Below are positions 13,216 to 15,978 of a stretch of 15,978 nt of DNA, in pieces. This stretch comes from JABIFK01 sp047619225. GTDB lineage: Bacteria > Latescibacterota > UBA2968. A program made the position numbers and the translations under genes. The notes below the pieces were generated by a model. That model was not told the origin of the DNA. It searched no databases and worked only from the letters and a program-made list of their open reading frames with translations. The DNA lies in NCBI GenBank assembly GCA_047619225.1, contig JBLHJX010000114.1, forward strand, positions 1 to 15,978, written 5' to 3'. Numbering within the stretch: position 1 is the first letter of the stretch; each line of letters begins with the position of its first letter.

Positions 13216-13980
13216 ATGCCACTAACAGATGAACAAATCACATCCTACCAAAACAACGGTTACCTCCTCGCCTCCGGCCTAATCCCCGACACCATCTCAG
13301 CACACGCCGAAGCAGCCATGTGGCACCTAATGCAAATGGATGCCAACGACCCAGCCACCTGGTCTCGCGTGCCAAACACCGCCGATGAATATACCGAATC
13401 GCGTGGCGTCGTCATCTTCAATGGCGCACAAGACCCCGATCTCATGGCCTGCGTAACCAAAGACTATCTCACCGCAGTTGCCCAGCTTTTAGGTGAACCC
13501 ATTGGCTCATTGCATCCCCCCGAAGCCGTCCACACACAAAATCTATTGCAATCCAATGTAACCTGGAAACTTCCAAATCCACATGTCGACGGCATCCCAA
13601 AAGAGCACATGCACAAAACCTTCCCCGGCCCCTATCGCATCACAAGCCTCTTCTATCTCAGTGACGTCGAACCCCAAGGTGGCGGAACATGCGCCTGGCC
13701 CAGCTCACACCAAAAGATCCGTCAACTCGCCGAATCGGACCCCGTTAAATACAAGCACCTATACGACCTCAACAAAGACATCCCATCACTTGACCTCGGT
13801 GATCCCATCGAATTAACCCCACAACGCGGTGACATTCTCTTCTTCCAACATCTGTTTGGCCACAACGGATCACCCAATACCCTTCCAAAACCACGTTTCA
13901 TGATGCGGTTCTTCTGTTCGTGCGAGAAATGCTATAACAAATGGAAGAAAGTCGATCACTGGGGACACTGGGCACCGTGA
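13216..13980 (+). CDS. PhyH-family Fe(II)/2-oxoglutarate dioxygenase
   Basis: The 254-residue product starts LTDEQITSYQNNGYLLASGLIP, a common opening of phytanoyl-CoA dioxygenase-like proteins. The iron triad is visible as H123-x-D125 (NPHVDGIPKEH) and H216 (FGHNGSPN), with R227 or R231 for 2-oxoglutarate. GGGTCAWPSSH at about 155-165 matches the family GxxxxxPGSH turn. AGGAG at 13205-13209 precedes the ATG by six bases. Unlike the PhyH gene on the minus strand at 5.9-7.1 kb, it has no C-terminal extra domain. The two are distant paralogues. The + strand is again strongly C-rich, matching the older part of the window. Substrate not predictable; hydroxylation of a small molecule is the family role. 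Confidence 0.9.
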   Translation: MPLTDEQITSYQNNGYLLASGLIPDTISAHAEAAMWHLMQMDANDPATWSRVPNTADEYTESRGVVIFNGAQDPDLMACVTKDYLTAVAQLLGEPIGSLHPPEAVHTQNLLQSNVTWKLPNPHVDGIPKEHMHKTFPGPYRITSLFYLSDVEPQGGGTCAWPSSHQKIRQLAESDPVKYKHLYDLNKDIPSLDLGDPIELTPQRGDILFFQHLFGHNGSPNTLPKPRFMMRFFCSCEKCYNKWKKVDHWGHWAP

Positions 13981-14019
13981 TAGGCATGCTGCCGCGTAAA
14001 AGAATACGCCTCGTTTTAG

Positions 14020-14048
14020 TGGACACGACAAGAAGAACACGCTATACT
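14020..14048 (+). promoter_or_regulatory. Sigma70-type promoter for the DUF790 nuclease gene
   Basis: TGGACA (14020-14025) and TATACT (14043-14048) are separated by 17 bases, about 60 bases before the ATG at 14110. This suggests that the nuclease and the hydrolase form a separate transcript from the PhyH gene upstream. Confidence 0.65.
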
Positions 14049-14109
14049 GGGATGTAACACATAACGTTTCAACGTTCTAACTTTCTAACGTGTCGCTTTT
14101 GTATCTCTT

Positions 14110-15342
14110 ATGCTCACTTCCGACCTCCTCCTTGTTCGCAAACGCGGCCCATACCTCGAACCACGCTATGTCGATCCCAAAGCACCGGGCATTCTGTCTC
14201 TTGCACAAGACATCATCGACATCTTTGCCGAACACCAAGGCAAAACACGTGGCGAACTCCACGACATTTTAGACACCCGTGCGGGCGAAGCCACCGACTA
14301 CCGCGTGCAAAAAGGCTTGGCCAAACTACTCGAAGACCACCGATGCGAATTTCGCATTGACAGCATCGTAGAACCCCAAGAACTGCGCACCCACGTCTTT
14401 GCCTTGGCCCGCGAAAATCATCCCGTTGTAAGCGAACCCGATCTCATCTACCCCGTCACACGCGATCACATCCTCGAACAAACAGCGCTCCATTACCGAA
14501 CCGCCAAAGAAGACATCGACCGCAGCCTCTACGCCGACCTATCCAAAAACCACCGGTTAGACAGCTTTGACACACCCGATGCGGCCTGGCTCGTCAACCG
14601 ATACAATGTTGCACTCGCACAAGCCATGTTCTATCGCTGCACACGCATGCGCCTCTCTGTGCACCGCAACCTGCCCGTGCGATATCAACAACTCTTCAAA
14701 TTCATCAAATTCTACCGCCTCATCCACGACATCAGAGGCGACCGAGATGCCGGTTACGAAATGCAACTCGACGGCCCCGTAAGCATGTTTCGCCTCTCGC
14801 AAAAATATGGCCTGCAAATGGCCGTCTTTTTACCCGCCCTCTTACTCTGCACCCGCTGGAAAATGGAAGCCCACATCGAACTCAAAGATGGCCGATCAGG
14901 TGCATTCGTTCTCGATGAAAATCACAATCTCGTCTCACACTACAAAGACCAAACCGTTTACGACTCCCTCCTTGAAGAAACCTTTGCCGCCCGATTCGAA
15001 AAAGCCAAAACCGACTGGGACCTCGAACGCGAAACCGAAATCGTCAACCTCAAAAATACCGTCTTCATCCCCGACTTCGCCTTTCGTCACCCCGATGGCC
15101 GCACCGCCCTCTTCGAAATCGTCGGCTTCTGGCATCCCGAATACTTACGCCGCAAACTCGAAAAACTGCGCCGAACAAACCGAAAAGACCTCATCGTAGC
15201 CGTCTCGCGCGACCTCAATGTTGAAGAAGCCGACTTCAAAGATGTACCCGGTCACGTCTTCTTCTTCAAAAACCGCATCCAACCCAAAGACGTCATCGAA
15301 CGCTTAGACCAACTCAAAATTGAAGATTGTGTTCAAGACTGA
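14110..15342 (+). CDS. DUF790 / Bax1-family nuclease (XPB-partner type)
   Basis: Bax1 is a structure-specific nuclease that in archaea works with the XPB helicase in nucleotide-excision-type repair. The 410-residue product has the family opening MLTSDLLLVRKRGPYLEPRYVDP, then a helical region with GKTRGELHDILD, YRVQKGLAKLLEDHRCEF, and YNVALAQAMFYRC near 175-187. The C-terminal PD-(D/E)XK-like core is IPD322F...E336IV in FIPDFAFRHPDGRTALFEIVGFWHPEYLRRKLEKLR. The length fits the family. The ATG is supported by the conserved N-terminus, though the ribosome site is weak. The usual XPB helicase gene is not within reach on either side here: upstream is PhyH and downstream a cysteine hydrolase. Strong C-rich coding composition suggests a long-resident gene. 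Confidence 0.87.
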   Translation: MLTSDLLLVRKRGPYLEPRYVDPKAPGILSLAQDIIDIFAEHQGKTRGELHDILDTRAGEATDYRVQKGLAKLLEDHRCEFRIDSIVEPQELRTHVFALARENHPVVSEPDLIYPVTRDHILEQTALHYRTAKEDIDRSLYADLSKNHRLDSFDTPDAAWLVNRYNVALAQAMFYRCTRMRLSVHRNLPVRYQQLFKFIKFYRLIHDIRGDRDAGYEMQLDGPVSMFRLSQKYGLQMAVFLPALLLCTRWKMEAHIELKDGRSGAFVLDENHNLVSHYKDQTVYDSLLEETFAARFEKAKTDWDLERETEIVNLKNTVFIPDFAFRHPDGRTALFEIVGFWHPEYLRRKLEKLRRTNRKDLIVAVSRDLNVEEADFKDVPGHVFFFKNRIQPKDVIERLDQLKIEDCVQD

Positions 15343-15361
15343 ACATTAAGGAGGCACACCT

Positions 15362-15978
15362 ATGAACATAGAACACATTCACGAAGCCATTGAGTCTGTC
15401 CGTTCCTTCTACGAAACCCAAGGCATCTTCATGCGCAAATTTGGCTTTGGCAAACGCCCCGCCTTGCTCATCATCGACATGGCCTACGGATGGACAGACC
15501 CCGCCTACGCCACCGGCACCAAACGCCTCGACGAAGCCGTCGCAGGCATTCAACAGCTCCTCCCCATCAGCCGAGAAAAGAACCTACCCATCATCTACAC
15601 CACCTATCCCGCACCCAGAGACGAAGAAGAACCCATGCACTCCACCGCCGAAGCCAAACAACGCTTTCGCCCCTGGGACGCCCACGCCTGTGAAATTGAC
15701 CCCCGCCTCAAACCCGAAACAGGTGACATCGTTTTGTACAAAGAAAATGCCAGTGCATTCTTTGGAACGCATCTGACTTCTCACCTCATCAACAACAATG
15801 TAGACACCCTCATCATCACCGGCTGCTCAACCAGCGCCTGCGTACGCGCCACCGCCACCGACGCCCGCGCCTACCGCTTCAAAGCCATCGTACCCAAACA
15901 AAGCGTGCAAGACCGCGCCGCCGCCGCCCACGAGTGGAACCTCCTCGACATCGACGCCAAATTTGGTGACGTGGTAGA
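15362..15978 (+). CDS. Isochorismatase-family cysteine hydrolase, N-carbamoylsarcosine amidase-like (3' end beyond window)
   Basis: An open frame of 205 codons runs off the window. It has the cysteine-hydrolase triad Asp39 (LLIIDMAYGW), Lys127 (LYKENASAFFGT) and Cys160 (TGCSTSACVRATATDA). The TGCSTSACVRAT motif is closest to N-carbamoylsarcosine amidase and maleamate/nicotinamidase-type relatives rather than true isochorismatases. An N-terminal helix of about 30 residues precedes the core. AAGGAGG at 15348-15354 is a near-perfect ribosome site, only 19 bases after the DUF790 stop, so the pair is likely one transcript. The family hydrolyses C-N bonds of small amides; the substrate is not identifiable. 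Only the last part of the family length is missing. Confidence 0.9.
   Translation, partial: MNIEHIHEAIESVRSFYETQGIFMRKFGFGKRPALLIIDMAYGWTDPAYATGTKRLDEAVAGIQQLLPISREKNLPIIYTTYPAPRDEEEPMHSTAEAKQRFRPWDAHACEIDPRLKPETGDIVLYKENASAFFGTHLTSHLINNNVDTLIITGCSTSACVRATATDARAYRFKAIVPKQSVQDRAAAAHEWNLLDIDAKFGDVV

Noticed and set aside
1..15978. CRISPR array, tRNA or rRNA genes
   Set aside because: No regularly spaced repeats, no clover-leaf-like segment and no rRNA signature were seen by eye.

Overview
The window is a dense bacterial region with about 14 intact or nearly intact genes. The mix points to an uncultured free-living or host-associated marine or soil lineage of the Poribacteria / Latescibacteria / Planctomycetes type: two phytanoyl-CoA-dioxygenase-like proteins, a DUF6785-like membrane protein, polysaccharide lyases, a DUF790/Bax1 nuclease and toxin-antitoxin genes. 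That placement is inference, since no rRNA or universal marker is present. The + strand is C- and A-rich under genes of both orientations (minus genes use TTG/GTG/TTT codons, plus genes ATC/CTC/GCC). This suggests a replication-strand skew, with the + strand as the lagging strand.

Layout. (1) 1-3901, minus: a PL8-type polysaccharide lyase followed by a large multi-spanning membrane protein cut by the window edge. (2) 4162-5634, plus: a HigA-type HTH protein and, 9 bases later, a PL22 oligogalacturonate-lyase-like propeller. The divergent 3.9-4.16 kb gap carries a strong sigma70-type promoter. A long bidirectional terminator closes this block. (3) 5859-7805, minus: a RidA-family protein from a clear promoter, then a PhyH dioxygenase fused to a degenerate Nudix-like domain. 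(4) 7.9-9.07 kb: a mobile or defence-type patch with a decayed tyrosine recombinase (one frameshift, one internal amber), repeat motifs just downstream of it, and a complete hicAB operon with promoter, palindrome and terminator. (5) 9137-13980, plus: a run of small-molecule metabolism genes: DUF3237, a half-cupin, a DAO-type FAD oxidoreductase, a DHDPS-family aldolase/dehydratase, an extended SDR and a second PhyH dioxygenase. DUF3237 and parts of this run lose the C-rich skew, consistent with acquired DNA. (6) 14110-15978, plus: a DUF790/Bax1 PD-(D/E)XK nuclease with its own promoter, followed 19 bases later by a cysteine hydrolase of the isochorismatase / N-carbamoylsarcosine amidase family that runs off the end.

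Working together: the left third looks like a uronic-acid polysaccharide or oligosaccharide locus. Two lyases of unrelated fold, neither with a signal peptide, are divergently arranged around a HigA-like regulator and sit next to a membrane protein that could import oligomers. The right part looks like catabolism of amino or sugar acids (FAD oxidoreductase, aldolase, SDR). The least ordinary items are the PhyH-Nudix fusion, the toxin-less HigA leading a lyase operon, and the recombinase remnant with repeats at the border of a compositional island. I do not see a wholly new multi-gene system.
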